A DNA stretch of 64,000 nucleotides from Pseudomonas sp. MIACH (GCF_001269925.1 NZ_LHVO01000053.1:310001-374000), one strand, 5' to 3'; counted from the stretch's first letter, positions 36,270-45,506 are shown. Numbers and translations: made by a program. Notes: generated by a model from the sequence alone, not told the origin.

Positions 36270-38774
36270 ATGACCCGCTCCCCGTTCCGCCGTCTGGTAT
36301 TTGGCACCTTGCGCCGACTGTTGTACCTCTGGGTTCGCTCAGAGACGATCAACCAGTCGTCCCTTACCCTCAACCTGGACCGCAGCCGGCCGGTGTTTTA
36401 CGTCCTGCAATCGCCCTCCCTCACCGAATTGGCCGTGGTCGATGCCGAGTGCACCAAGGCCGGCCTGCCGCGCCCGGTGCTGCCGGTATCGGTGGGTCCG
36501 CTGATGGAGCCTGCGGCGTTCTTCTACCTCACACCCGAGCCGGACTGGCTCGGCCGTCAGGACAAGCGCGGCGCGCCGCCAACCCTGACCCGCCTGGTCA
36601 ACACCCTCAGCGAACACGCCGAAGAGAATGCACAAATCATTCCGGTCAGCGTGTTCTGGGGGCAAACCCCTGCGAGCGAGTCCAGCCCGTGGAAACTGCT
36701 GTTTGCCGACAGCTGGGCGGTCACTGGGCGTCTACGCCGGTTGTTGAGCATCCTGATCCTGGGACGCAAGACCCGCGTGCAATTCTCCGCGCCCATCAAC
36801 CTGCGTGAATTGATCGAGCACAATAAAGGCCACGAACGCACCGTGCGCATGGCCCAACGCATCCTGCGCGTGCACTTTCGTAACCTGAAGACTGCGGTGA
36901 TCGGTCCCGATTTGTCCCACCGGCGCAATCTGGTCAAGGGCCTGGTCAACATGCCGCTGGTGCGCCAGGCCATTGCCGAGGAAGCCGAGCGGGAAAAAAT
37001 CAGCCCGGAAAAAGCCAAGGCCCAGGCCCTGCGCTACGGCAACGAGATTGCCTCCGACTACACCTACACCGCGATCCGTTTCCTGGAAGTGGTGCTGAGC
37101 TGGTTCTGGAACAAAATCTACGACGGCATCAAGGTCAATAACATTGAGGGCGTGCAAAAGGTTGCCCAGGGCTACGAGGTGATTTATGTGCCTTGCCACC
37201 GCAGCCATATCGACTACCTGCTGCTGTCCTACCTGCTGTTCAAGAACGGCCTGACCCCGCCGCATATCGCCGCCGGCATCAACCTGAACATGCCGGTGAT
37301 CGGCAGCCTGTTGCGCCGTGGCGGTGCGTTTTTCATGCGCCGCACCTTCAAGGGCAACCCGCTGTACACCTCGGTGTTCAACGAATACCTGCATACCCTC
37401 TTCACCAAGGGCTTCCCGGTGGAGTACTTCGTCGAAGGCGGGCGCTCGCGCACCGGGCGCATGCTGCAGCCGAAGACCGGGATGCTGGCGATCACCTTGC
37501 GCAGCTTCCTGCGCTCCTCGCGCATGCCGATCGTGTTCGTGCCGGTGTATATCGGCTATGAGCGCGTGCTCGAAGGCCGCACCTACCTCGGCGAACTGCG
37601 CGGGGCGAGCAAGAAGAAAGAATCGATCTTCGACATTTTCAAAGTGATCGGCGCACTCAAGCAGCGCTTTGGCCAGGTCGCGGTCAACTTCGGCGAGCCG
37701 ATCAAGTTGGCGGAATTCCTCGACGCCGAGCAACCGGACTGGCGCGCCCAGGAACTGGGCCCGAACTACAAACCGGCCTGGCTCAACGAAACCACCAACC
37801 GCCTCGGCGAGCGGGTGGCCCGCCACCTGAACGAAGCCGCCGCCGTGAACCCGGTGAACCTGGTCGCCCTGGCCCTGCTGTCGACCACGCGCCTGGCCCT
37901 GGATGAACAGGCCATGGCCCGCCAGCTGGACCTGTACCTGGCGCTGCTGCGCCGCGTGCCTTATTCGCCGCACACCACCTTGCCCGAAGGCGATGGGCTG
38001 GCGCTGATCAAGCACGTCAAGGACATGAACCTGCTGTCGGAACAGAGCGATGCCCTGGGCAAGATTCTGTACCTGGACGAGCAGAACGCCGTCCTGATGA
38101 CCTACTACCGCAACAACGTACTGCACATCTTCGCCCTGCCGGCGCTGTTGGCCAGCTTCTTCCAGAGCAGCTCGCGGATGAGCCGCGAGCAGATCCTGCG
38201 CTACACCCACGCGCTGTACCCGTACCTGCAATCGGAGCTGTTTATCCGCTGGTCGCTGGAAGAGCTGGATACCGTCGTCGACCAGTGGCTGGAGGCCTTT
38301 GTCGAACAAGGCCTGCTGCGCTTCGAAAACAATGTGTTCCTGCGCCCGGCACCGAGTTCGCGACACTTCGTGCTGCTGACGTTGCTGTCCAAGACCATCG
38401 CCCAGACCCTGCAACGCTTCTACATGGCGATCTCGCTGCTGCTCAACAGCGGCCAGAACAGCATCAGCGCCGAAGAGCTCGAAGACCTGTGCACGGTCAT
38501 GGCCCAACGCCTGTCGATCCTGCATGGGCTCAATGCCCCGGAATTCTTCGACAAGAGCCTTTTCCGACATTTCATACAGACCTTGCTGGAACAAGATGTG
38601 CTGCGTCGCGATGAAGCGGGCAAGTTGAGCTATCACGACCTGCTCGGTGAACTGGCTGAGGGCGCAGCCAAGCGCGTGTTGCCGGCGGAGATTCGCTTGT
38701 CGATCCGCCAGGTGGCCTTGCACCGTGTGGATGGCGCAGCCGAAGCGCCGGTGGAAGCAGAAGAAACACGCTAG
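36270..38774 (+). CDS. plsB: glycerol-3-phosphate 1-O-acyltransferase
   Basis: Inner-membrane enzyme that acylates position 1 of glycerol-3-phosphate, the first step of phospholipid synthesis. The protein has 834 residues. The four acyltransferase motifs are clear: the HX4D box in PCHRSHIDYLL near residue 310, GGAFFMRRTFKGN, YFVEGGRSRTGRM and IVFVPVYIGYE. The C-terminal part (RLALDEQAMARQLDLYLALL and onwards) is typical of full-length PlsB. It begins a plus-strand run with two small exported proteins behind it. Confidence 0.96.
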   Translation: MTRSPFRRLVFGTLRRLLYLWVRSETINQSSLTLNLDRSRPVFYVLQSPSLTELAVVDAECTKAGLPRPVLPVSVGPLMEPAAFFYLTPEPDWLGRQDKRGAPPTLTRLVNTLSEHAEENAQIIPVSVFWGQTPASESSPWKLLFADSWAVTGRLRRLLSILILGRKTRVQFSAPINLRELIEHNKGHERTVRMAQRILRVHFRNLKTAVIGPDLSHRRNLVKGLVNMPLVRQAIAEEAEREKISPEKAKAQALRYGNEIASDYTYTAIRFLEVVLSWFWNKIYDGIKVNNIEGVQKVAQGYEVIYVPCHRSHIDYLLLSYLLFKNGLTPPHIAAGINLNMPVIGSLLRRGGAFFMRRTFKGNPLYTSVFNEYLHTLFTKGFPVEYFVEGGRSRTGRMLQPKTGMLAITLRSFLRSSRMPIVFVPVYIGYERVLEGRTYLGELRGASKKKESIFDIFKVIGALKQRFGQVAVNFGEPIKLAEFLDAEQPDWRAQELGPNYKPAWLNETTNRLGERVARHLNEAAAVNPVNLVALALLSTTRLALDEQAMARQLDLYLALLRRVPYSPHTTLPEGDGLALIKHVKDMNLLSEQSDALGKILYLDEQNAVLMTYYRNNVLHIFALPALLASFFQSSSRMSREQILRYTHALYPYLQSELFIRWSLEELDTVVDQWLEAFVEQGLLRFENNVFLRPAPSSRHFVLLTLLSKTIAQTLQRFYMAISLLLNSGQNSISAEELEDLCTVMAQRLSILHGLNAPEFFDKSLFRHFIQTLLEQDVLRRDEAGKLSYHDLLGELAEGAAKRVLPAEIRLSIRQVALHRVDGAAEAPVEAEETR

Positions 38775-38782
38775 ATTGAAGA

Positions 38783-38805
38783 AGGCGCCAGCTGGATGCT
38801 GGCGC
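38783..38805 (+). terminator. Hairpin after plsB
   Basis: Nine-base arms GGCGCCAGC and GCTGGCGCC enclose a 5-base loop, nine bases after the plsB stop. There is no U-run, so it could protect the plsB mRNA 3' end or partly separate it from the next gene. Confidence 0.45.
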
Positions 38806-38825
38806 CGTTGAAAAGGAGCTGCACC

Positions 38826-39227
38826 ATGAAAAAGATCATCCTCCTGGGTCTCACCGCCCTGCTCGGAGCCTGCCAATCCATGCATCCAGCACCCAAGGCC
38901 AGCCTCGACGGCGAAGTGTTCTACCTGCAACGTATCGCCCTGCCGCCAACCGCCACCTTGAGTGTCAGCCTGCAGGACGTGTCCCTGGCCGATGCGCCTG
39001 CCGTGACCCTCGCCGAACAGAAAGGCCCGGTCAAAGGCCAGGTACCGCTGCCGTTTCACCTGACCTACGACCCCGCGCAGGTCAAGCCGGGCCACAGTTA
39101 CTCGGTGAGCGCTCGCATCGAACTGGATGGCAGGCTACTGTTTATCACCACCGAACGGCACGCGGTGCAGCTCAACGGCCAGGATCCACAGCCGCTGCGC
39201 CTGCGCGTTGATGCGGTCGCTCACTGA
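38826..39227 (+). CDS. YbaY/YscW-like lipoprotein
   Basis: Exported lipoprotein of 133 residues. MKKIILLGLTALLGACQS is a lipoprotein signal with lipobox LGAC, and Met-Gln at the +2 region does not suggest inner-membrane retention. The mature part has the beta-sandwich pattern of the YbaY/YscW group (EVFYLQRIALPPTATLSVSL, then YSVSARIELDGRLLF). AAGGAG precedes the ATG at 38826; an in-frame ATG ten codons earlier lies inside the hairpin. Role unknown; YbaY-type proteins are general outer-membrane lipoproteins, YscW is a secretin pilot. Confidence 0.8.
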   Translation: MKKIILLGLTALLGACQSMHPAPKASLDGEVFYLQRIALPPTATLSVSLQDVSLADAPAVTLAEQKGPVKGQVPLPFHLTYDPAQVKPGHSYSVSARIELDGRLLFITTERHAVQLNGQDPQPLRLRVDAVAH

Positions 39228-39252
39228 ATTTTACGAACATAAGGAAGCGCTC

Positions 39253-39942
39253 ATGCTCCGCAACTCCCTTCGCCTCACTGCCCTGTGTGCCGGCCTGCTG
39301 CTCGGCGCCAATGCCATGGCTCTGGACCTTGGTAGCCTGTCCCAGGGCGACGCCAGCGGCGGCCTCAAGGACGCCCTGACCCAAGGTGCGCAGATCGCGG
39401 TGAAACAACTGGGTGTACCCGGCGGTTTCAGCAACAACCCTGAAGTGAAAATCGGCCTGCCGGGCAAGCTGGGCAAAGTCGCCGACAAGCTGAAAATGTT
39501 CGGCATGGGCGACCAGGTCACGCAGTTGGAAGACAGCATGAACAAAGCGGCGGAAACCGCCGTGACCCAGGCCCAGCCGATTCTGGTCAATGCGGTGAAG
39601 AACATGAGCGTGACCGACGCCAAGGGCATCCTCAGCGGCGGCCAGGACTCGGCCACCCAATACCTGAACAAAAGCAGCCGCGAAGCCATCCGCGCCAAGT
39701 TCCTGCCGATCGTCAAGGCCGCTACCGACAAGGTCGGCGTCGCCCAGCAATACAACGCCCTGGCCGGCAAGGCCGCCGCGTTTGGCGCCGTGGATGCCAA
39801 GAGCGCCAACGTCGAAAACTACGTGACCGAACAGGCGCTGGATGGTTTGTTCAAGATGATTGCGCAGCAGGAAGAGACGATTCGCAAGAACCCGGCGGCT
39901 GCGGCTACCAGCCTGGCGAAGAAGGTGTTTGGCGCACTTTAA
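39253..39942 (+). CDS. DUF4197-like periplasmic protein
   Basis: Exported protein of 229 residues beginning MLRNSLRLTALCAGLLLGA, with a likely signal-peptidase cut after NAMA. The rest is helical with the DUF4197 pattern: QLGVPGGFSNNPEVKIGLPG, then KFLPIVKAATDKVGVAQQYN and VENYVTEQALDGLFKMIAQQ. AAGGAA precedes the ATG; the frame is open 42 codons further up, overlapping the lipoprotein gene, but that part is not coding-like. It lies 25 bases after the lipoprotein, so the pair is probably one operon. Function unknown. Confidence 0.82.
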   Translation: MLRNSLRLTALCAGLLLGANAMALDLGSLSQGDASGGLKDALTQGAQIAVKQLGVPGGFSNNPEVKIGLPGKLGKVADKLKMFGMGDQVTQLEDSMNKAAETAVTQAQPILVNAVKNMSVTDAKGILSGGQDSATQYLNKSSREAIRAKFLPIVKAATDKVGVAQQYNALAGKAAAFGAVDAKSANVENYVTEQALDGLFKMIAQQEETIRKNPAAAATSLAKKVFGAL

Positions 39943-39951
39943 GCCGTGGAA

Positions 39952-39980
39952 GAATCGCTCCCTGCAACGGGGAGCGATTC
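39952..39980. terminator. Shared hairpin of convergent genes
   Basis: Perfect 11-base arms (39952-39962 and 39970-39980, core GAATCGCTCCC) with a 7-base loop. It ends the DUF4197 gene and overlaps the last two bases of the LysE-type gene on the other strand. It lacks a clear U-run on either strand. Confidence 0.6.
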
Positions 39981-40572
39981 AATGCAGTACCGACTCAGCC
40001 AATCGCCCCACCGTCAACGTAGCAAAGCATCCCATTGCCAGCGCCGTCGCACGGTTGATCTTCAGGGGTGTCAGCCAGGCTTTTTGCAGCCCTTCGAAGC
40101 GACTGCCGAACACGATCCACGCAGACCCTACGGGTATCACCACCAATGCCAGTGTGGTCATGAACCCGGCATAGCCTTGCCATGTGGCAAAGCTGCCGGC
40201 CGGTGCAATGAACGACACGATCAACAGCCCCTTGGGGTTCATCAGCGTCAGCCAGAAGAAATTCAACCCACTGAAGCGATCACGGCCAGGATCGACGGTG
40301 CTGTTTTTGCGTTGCCAGAGCCGGTATGAGACATACAGCAGGTAACAGGCCGCCGCCAATTGCGTGAGCTTCGATGCCCACGGCGAATAGGCCGCCAGGT
40401 AGAGCAGTGCAACGCCCCACACCGAGACTTGCAGCAAGTAAGCCAGGCACTCGACCAGCGCCAACCACCAGGACGCGCGATAGCCAAACAGCACCCCGGC
40501 GCGAAACAGCAGGGTGTTGGTCGGGCCGGGGGCGAGTAATAACAACATCAGGGCTGAAACAGTAGCCAGCAT
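39979..40572 (-). CDS. LysE/RhtB-family exporter
   Basis: Small inner-membrane exporter of 197 residues with about six hydrophobic segments. The N-terminal LLLLAPGPTNTLLFRAGVLFG matches the family signature (PGP near residue 14) and NPKGLLIVSF is the second conserved block. The ATG at 40572 fits; a long open extension upstream lies in the RND gene and is rejected. Family members export amino acids or related small molecules; substrate unknown. It begins two bases after the RND pump stop on the same strand, so it is probably the third gene of the mexJK-like operon. Confidence 0.85.
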   Translation of the reverse strand: MLATVSALMLLLLAPGPTNTLLFRAGVLFGYRASWWLALVECLAYLLQVSVWGVALLYLAAYSPWASKLTQLAAACYLLYVSYRLWQRKNSTVDPGRDRFSGLNFFWLTLMNPKGLLIVSFIAPAGSFATWQGYAGFMTTLALVVIPVGSAWIVFGSRFEGLQKAWLTPLKINRATALAMGCFATLTVGRLAESVLH

Positions 40573-40574
40573 GA

Positions 40575-43500
40575 TTACACGACGTCCTTCCTCACTCGGA
40601 ACCATGCAGCATACAGGGCCGGAAGGAACAATAGGGTCAACGCCGTCGCCACAATCAGCCCGCCCATGATTGCCACCGCCATCGGCCCGAAGAACACACT
40701 GCGCGACAGCGGAATCATCGCCAGCACCGCCGCCAGGGCAGTGAGCACAATCGGGCGGAAACGGCGCACGGTGGCTTCGATAATCGCCTGCCACGGAGCC
40801 AGGCCGGCCTTGATGTCCTGTTCGATCTGGTCCACCAGGATCACCGAGTTGCGCATGATCATCCCCGACAGCGCGATGGTGCCGAGCATGGCCACGAAGC
40901 CGAAGGGTTGGCGGAACACCAGCAGGAACAACGTGACACCAATCAGGCCCAACGGCGCGGTAAGAAACACCATCGCCGTGCGTGAGAAGCTGCGCAGTTG
41001 CAGCATCAGCAAGGTCAGCACCACCACGATAAACAGTGGCACGCCGGCCTTCACCGAGTTCTGCCCGCGCGCAGAATCCTCGACGGTGCCGCCGACGTCC
41101 AGCAGGTAGCCATCCGGCAGCTCGGCGCGCACGCCTTCGAGGGTCGGCAGGATCTGCTGCACCAGGGTCGCCGGTTGCTCCTTGCCGTAGATATCGGCGC
41201 GCACGGTCACCGTCGGCAGGCGGTTACGGTGCCAGATAATGCCCTCTTCAAAGCCGTATTCGAGGGTGGCGATCTGCGACAGTGCCACGCTCTTGCCGTT
41301 GTCGGTCGGTACCGCCAGGCTGGGCAGCAGCGACAACTCGGTGCGTTCGTGGACGGTGCCGCGCAGGAGGATTTCGATCAACTCGTTGTCCTCCCGGTAT
41401 TGGCTGACGCTGGAGCCGGTGAGTGAGCTTTGCAGGAATTTCGACAGGTTGGCGGTGCTGACGCCAAGGGCGCGCGCGCGGTCCTGGTCGATATTGAGGT
41501 AGACGATCTTGCTCGGTTCTTCCCAGTCCAGGTGCACATTGACCACATGGGTATTTTCGCGAACCTTGGCCGCGACTTTGCGTGCGAGGGCGCGAACTTC
41601 CTCGATGTGTTCGCCGGTAACGCGAAACTGCACCGGATAGCCCACGGGCGGGCCGTTTTCCAGACGGGTGACGCGCGAGCGCAGGTCGGGAAATTGTTCG
41701 TTGAGGGTTTCGATCAGCCAGGTACGTAGGCTTTCGCGTTCCTCAATGGTTTTAGCCAACACCACGAACTGCGCAAAACTGGCCGCTGGCAGTTGCTGGT
41801 CCAGCGGCAGGTAGAAACGCGGCGACCCCGTACCGACGTAGGCCACGTAGTTCTCGATACCGGCGTGTTCCTTGAGCAAGGCTTCCAGGCGCTTGACCTG
41901 GTCAGCGGTGTTGCTCAGGGAAGCGCCTTCGGCCAGTTTCAGGTCAACCATCAATTCCTGGCGGCCTGAGGCCGGGAAGAACTGTTGCGGCACAAAGCGG
42001 AACAATGCCACCGAGCCGATAAACAGCAGCAGCGTGAGCACAATCACGGTTTTGCGCCGACGCACGCACCACTCCACCAAACGCCTTACACGTTGGTAGA
42101 ACGGTGTGCCGTAGGGATCCGGGCCATCGGTGCCATGTTTGGCCGCGTGAATCTTCGCCAGGTCCGGCAGGAGCTTTTCCCCCAGGTACGGCACAAACAC
42201 CACGGCGGCGATCCATGAGGCGAGTAACGCGATGGTCACTACCTGGAAGATCGAGCGTGTGTATTCACCTGTGCTCGACTGCGCGGTGGCAATCGGCAGG
42301 AAGCCCGCCGCCGTGATCAGCGTGCCGGTGAGCATCGGGAAAGCGGTGCTGGTCCAGGCAAAACTGGCCGCCTTGAGCCGGTCGTAGCCCTGCTCCATTT
42401 TGATTGCCATCATCTCCACGGCGATGATCGCGTCATCCACCAGCAGACCGAGGGCCAATACCAACGCGCCCAAGGAGATCTTGTGCAGGCCGATGCCGAG
42501 GTAATACATGGTGGCAAAGGTCATCGCCAGCACCAGCGGAATCGCCAGGGCCACCACCATGCCGGTGCGTACACCCAGGGAGAAAAAGCTCACCAGCAAG
42601 ACAATCGCCAATGCCTCGGCCAACACCTGCACGAATTCTCCGACACTGGTTTTCACCGCTGCCGGTTGGTCTGAAACCTTGCGCAGCTCCATGCCCGCCG
42701 GAAGGTTCTTTTGCAAACGTGCGAATTCGCCTTCGAGGGCCTTGCCCAATACCAGAATATCGCCGCCATCACGCATGGCCACGGCCAGTCCGATAGCATC
42801 CGCCCCCATGTATCGCATGCGCGGTGCCGGTGGATCGTTGAAGCCGCGGTGAATGTCGGCTACATCGCCAATGCGAAAGGTTCGATCACCGACACGAATC
42901 GGAAAGTTGCGGATCTCTTCCACCGTCTTGAAGTTGCCCGACACACGCAATTGCACGCGCTCGCTCGGGGTTTCAAAGAAGCCGGCAGTGGATACCGCGT
43001 TCTGCTCCTGCAACGCCTGCTGCACAGCGGCCAACGGCAGGCCAAGGGTAGCGAGCTTGAGGTTGGACAGTTCGATCCAGATCTTCTCATCCTGTAGGCC
43101 AAGCAACTCGACCTTGCCCACATCCGCTACCCGTTGCAGCTGAATCTGGATGCGGTCGGCGTAGTCCTTGAGCACGGCATAGTCGAAGCCGTCGCCGGTC
43201 AGCGCGTAGATATTGCCGAAGGTGGTGCCGAACTCGTCGTTGAAAAACGGCCCCTGGATATCCGGGGGCAAGGTCTGGCGGATGTCGCTGATCTTCTTGC
43301 GCACCTGGTACCACAGCTCAGGAATCTGCACGGAGTGCATGGAGTCGCGTGCAATGAAGGTGACCGTGGACTCACCAGGGCGAGAGAAAGAGACAATGCG
43401 CTCGTATTCGCCGGTCTCCATCAGTTTTTTCTCGATACGCTCGGTGACCTGGCGCGAGACTTCCTGGGCCGTAGCGCCGGGCCAGTTGGTCTTGATCACC

Positions 43501-43640
43501 ATGGCTTTGAAGGTGAACGGTGGGTCTTCGCTTTGCCCCAGCTTGGTGTAGGACAAGGTGCCGACCACCGCCAGCAGGATCATCAGGAACAGTACGATCT
43601 GGCGGTTACGCAACGCCCATTCGGAAAGATTGAAACTCAT
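40575..43640 (-). CDS. mexK: RND efflux transporter permease (MexK-like)
   Basis: Inner-membrane proton-driven pump of 1021 residues with 12 membrane segments and two large periplasmic loops. The start MSFNLSEWALRNRQIVLFLM, the QSEDPPFTFKAMVI stretch and the Asp-Asp pair of segment 4 (LGLLVDDAIIAVEMM) are clear. The name rests on remembered similarity to P. aeruginosa MexK, on synteny with plsB and rsmJ, and on the partner genes. MexJK there exports triclosan, erythromycin and tetracycline using OpmH or OprM. No outer-membrane factor gene lies next to it here, as in P. aeruginosa. Six bases separate it from mexJ. Confidence 0.85.
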   Translation of the reverse strand: MSFNLSEWALRNRQIVLFLMILLAVVGTLSYTKLGQSEDPPFTFKAMVIKTNWPGATAQEVSRQVTERIEKKLMETGEYERIVSFSRPGESTVTFIARDSMHSVQIPELWYQVRKKISDIRQTLPPDIQGPFFNDEFGTTFGNIYALTGDGFDYAVLKDYADRIQIQLQRVADVGKVELLGLQDEKIWIELSNLKLATLGLPLAAVQQALQEQNAVSTAGFFETPSERVQLRVSGNFKTVEEIRNFPIRVGDRTFRIGDVADIHRGFNDPPAPRMRYMGADAIGLAVAMRDGGDILVLGKALEGEFARLQKNLPAGMELRKVSDQPAAVKTSVGEFVQVLAEALAIVLLVSFFSLGVRTGMVVALAIPLVLAMTFATMYYLGIGLHKISLGALVLALGLLVDDAIIAVEMMAIKMEQGYDRLKAASFAWTSTAFPMLTGTLITAAGFLPIATAQSSTGEYTRSIFQVVTIALLASWIAAVVFVPYLGEKLLPDLAKIHAAKHGTDGPDPYGTPFYQRVRRLVEWCVRRRKTVIVLTLLLFIGSVALFRFVPQQFFPASGRQELMVDLKLAEGASLSNTADQVKRLEALLKEHAGIENYVAYVGTGSPRFYLPLDQQLPAASFAQFVVLAKTIEERESLRTWLIETLNEQFPDLRSRVTRLENGPPVGYPVQFRVTGEHIEEVRALARKVAAKVRENTHVVNVHLDWEEPSKIVYLNIDQDRARALGVSTANLSKFLQSSLTGSSVSQYREDNELIEILLRGTVHERTELSLLPSLAVPTDNGKSVALSQIATLEYGFEEGIIWHRNRLPTVTVRADIYGKEQPATLVQQILPTLEGVRAELPDGYLLDVGGTVEDSARGQNSVKAGVPLFIVVVLTLLMLQLRSFSRTAMVFLTAPLGLIGVTLFLLVFRQPFGFVAMLGTIALSGMIMRNSVILVDQIEQDIKAGLAPWQAIIEATVRRFRPIVLTALAAVLAMIPLSRSVFFGPMAVAIMGGLIVATALTLLFLPALYAAWFRVRKDVV

Positions 43641-43646
43641 CGGGGA

Positions 43647-44747
43647 CTACTCCTTGGCCGCCAGATTCACTACACGGTTGGAGCCATCCACTGGGCGTAC
43701 CTGCTGGCCCTCGTGGAGCACATGCACACCGGCGGCAACCACCCAATCGGTGGGCGCCAGGCCTTCCAGCACCGGTACGGTTTTTTCGCCGAAGGCGCCG
43801 ATGCGTACCGGCGTGCGCTTGAGGGTGTTGTCCGGCTGTACACGCCAGACGTAGGACGCACCGTTCTCCGCACTGAGGGCAGACAGCGGTACCGACAGCG
43901 GAACAACGCCGTCGGCCTGTATGAATACGCGAGCGCTCTGACCCAGTTCCGCCGGGACTTTGCCGCCGGTGAAGGCAACGCGAGCGGCGAAGGTCCGCGA
44001 TTTTGGATCAGCCGCAGGCGACAGTTCACGAATGCGCCCGGTGAAACGCTGGCCCGGCTGGCTCCACAATTCCACGGCCACCGGCTGGCCGATCTTGAAG
44101 CGACCAAACCCTTGTTCGGGCAGGCTGATGAGCACTTCGCGCTCGCCATCGGTGGCCAGGGTGAACACGGTCTGGCCAGCGGAGACCACTTGGCCGACCT
44201 CTACTGCGCGCTTGGCCACGACGCCATCCTGCGGCGCGCGTAATACGGCGTAACCGGCCTGGTTACTGGCGACGTCGAACTCGGCCTTGATCTGCTTGAG
44301 ACGCGCCTCACCGGAGCGGTAGAGGTTTTCGGAATTGTCGTACTGGGAACGGCTGACCATCTGACGGTCCATCAGGGTCTTGTAGCGATCACGCTCGGCG
44401 CGTACCAGGCTCAGGTTGGCCTCGGCAGCGGCGACCTGGGCACGGGTGGCTTCCAGTTGCAGGCGCACGTCTTGGGGATCCAGCTCCGCCAGCGGCTGGT
44501 TGGCCTTGACCCGCTCACCCTCCTCTACCAGGCGTTTGCTGACTTTGCCACCGATGCGAAAGGCCAGGTCCGGCTCATAGCGAGCGCGTACTTCACCGGG
44601 GTAGCTGTCCGTCGACTGCGCAGAGGGTTGCGGCTGCACCACCATGGCCGGGCGGACGGTGGTCTGGATCGGGTCTTCATGGCCGCAAGCGGACAGCAGG
44701 AAGACCAGGCAGACAGGCAACGCAAAGGGCAGGAAAGTGCTGCGCAT
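43647..44747 (-). CDS. mexJ: RND efflux periplasmic adaptor (MexJ-like)
   Basis: Membrane-fusion protein of 366 residues that bridges the RND pump to an outer-membrane channel. It is a lipoprotein: PVCLVFLLSACGHED holds the lipobox LSAC. The barrel-sandwich lipoyl halves are seen around RIGGKVSKRLVEEGERV and VLRAPQDGVVAKRAVEVGQV, with a coiled-coil hairpin of about 80 residues between them. It is the first gene of a mexJ-mexK-lysE-type run, divergent from the TetR gene across 93 bases with a palindromic operator. Confidence 0.86.
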   Translation of the reverse strand: MRSTFLPFALPVCLVFLLSACGHEDPIQTTVRPAMVVQPQPSAQSTDSYPGEVRARYEPDLAFRIGGKVSKRLVEEGERVKANQPLAELDPQDVRLQLEATRAQVAAAEANLSLVRAERDRYKTLMDRQMVSRSQYDNSENLYRSGEARLKQIKAEFDVASNQAGYAVLRAPQDGVVAKRAVEVGQVVSAGQTVFTLATDGEREVLISLPEQGFGRFKIGQPVAVELWSQPGQRFTGRIRELSPAADPKSRTFAARVAFTGGKVPAELGQSARVFIQADGVVPLSVPLSALSAENGASYVWRVQPDNTLKRTPVRIGAFGEKTVPVLEGLAPTDWVVAAGVHVLHEGQQVRPVDGSNRVVNLAAKE

Positions 44748-44781
44748 GCTGAAGGACCTTTCGCAAATGAAGCTAGGAATA

Positions 44782-44798
44782 ATTATACTGGCCAGTAT
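44782..44798. promoter_or_regulatory. mexL/mexJ operator overlapping divergent -10 boxes
   Basis: ATACTGGCCAGTAT (44785-44798) is a perfect 14-base palindrome in the 93-base gap between mexJ and the TetR gene. On the minus strand it abuts TATAAT (44782-44787), the likely mexJ -10 box; on the plus strand TATACT (44784-44789) can serve as the TetR-gene -10. A half-site CCAGTAT recurs at 44823-44829. A TetR dimer here would block both promoters, matching the known role of MexL. Binding is inference. Confidence 0.7.
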
Positions 44799-44840
44799 GT
44801 TATTAATACCAAACTCGCCAGTCCAGTATTAAAGGTGAAA

Positions 44841-45476
44841 ATGTCCGACAATCCTGTAAACACCAATAGCCCTGGGCGTCCCAAGGACATGGCAAAACGC
44901 CAGGCTATCCTCTCGGCAGCGAAAACCCTGTTTTTGAGCAATGGCTACGCCAACACCAGCATGGATGCCGTGGCCCTTGAGGCCGGCGTGTCGAAACTGA
45001 CCGTCTACAGTCACTTCACCGACAAAGAAACCTTGTTCACCGCCGCCGTGGTAGCCAAGTGCGAGGAGCAGTTGCCGGTGATGTACTTCGAACTGCCTGA
45101 AGGCATGCCGGTGCAAACGGTATTGTTGAATATCGCGCGGGGATTCCATCGGCTGATCAACAGTGAAGAGTCGGTGAACCTGCATCGCCTGATGATGACC
45201 ACCGGCAATCAGGACGTGAAACTCTCACAGATCTTCTTCGAAGCCGGGCCCATGCGCATGCTCCAGGGCATGGAGCGCCTGCTCGGCAAAATCGACCAGA
45301 GCGGCGCCCTGCGCATCGATACACCGTTTACCGCGGCCGAGCACTTCTTTTGCCTGCTCAAGGGCACGGCGAACTTTTGCTTGCTGTATGGCTGCGGCGG
45401 GCAGTTGAGTGAGGAAGCCGCCGAAGCCCATGTGCAGGATGTGGTGGGGTTGTTTATGCGGGCCTATAGGCCTTGA
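44841..45476 (+). CDS. mexL: TetR-family repressor (MexL-like)
   Basis: DNA-binding repressor of 211 residues. The N-terminal helix-turn-helix is typical (AAKTLFLSNGYANTSMDAVA, then EAGVSKLTVYSHFTDKETLF); the C-terminal part matches the AefR-type domain seen in MexL and related regulators. The ATG at 44841 follows AAAGGTG and gives MSDNPVNTNSPGRPKD; the frame is open far upstream but that overlaps mexJ on the other strand. Divergent to mexJK, it most likely represses both itself and the pump. Confidence 0.85.
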   Translation: MSDNPVNTNSPGRPKDMAKRQAILSAAKTLFLSNGYANTSMDAVALEAGVSKLTVYSHFTDKETLFTAAVVAKCEEQLPVMYFELPEGMPVQTVLLNIARGFHRLINSEESVNLHRLMMTTGNQDVKLSQIFFEAGPMRMLQGMERLLGKIDQSGALRIDTPFTAAEHFFCLLKGTANFCLLYGCGGQLSEEAAEAHVQDVVGLFMRAYRP

Positions 45477-45506
45477 GCCCGCTTGCCACACGTTCTTGCG
45501 TACCTT

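Noticed and set aside
36732..39095. A 787-codon minus-strand frame antisense to plsB
   Set aside because: Runs across plsB, a gap and a lipoprotein gene with no domain; shadow of high-GC coding sequence.
40575..43640. Heavy-metal (CusA-type) RND pump
   Set aside because: The paired adaptor lacks metal-binding methionine/histidine clusters, and the TetR partner and synteny point to a MexK-type drug pump.
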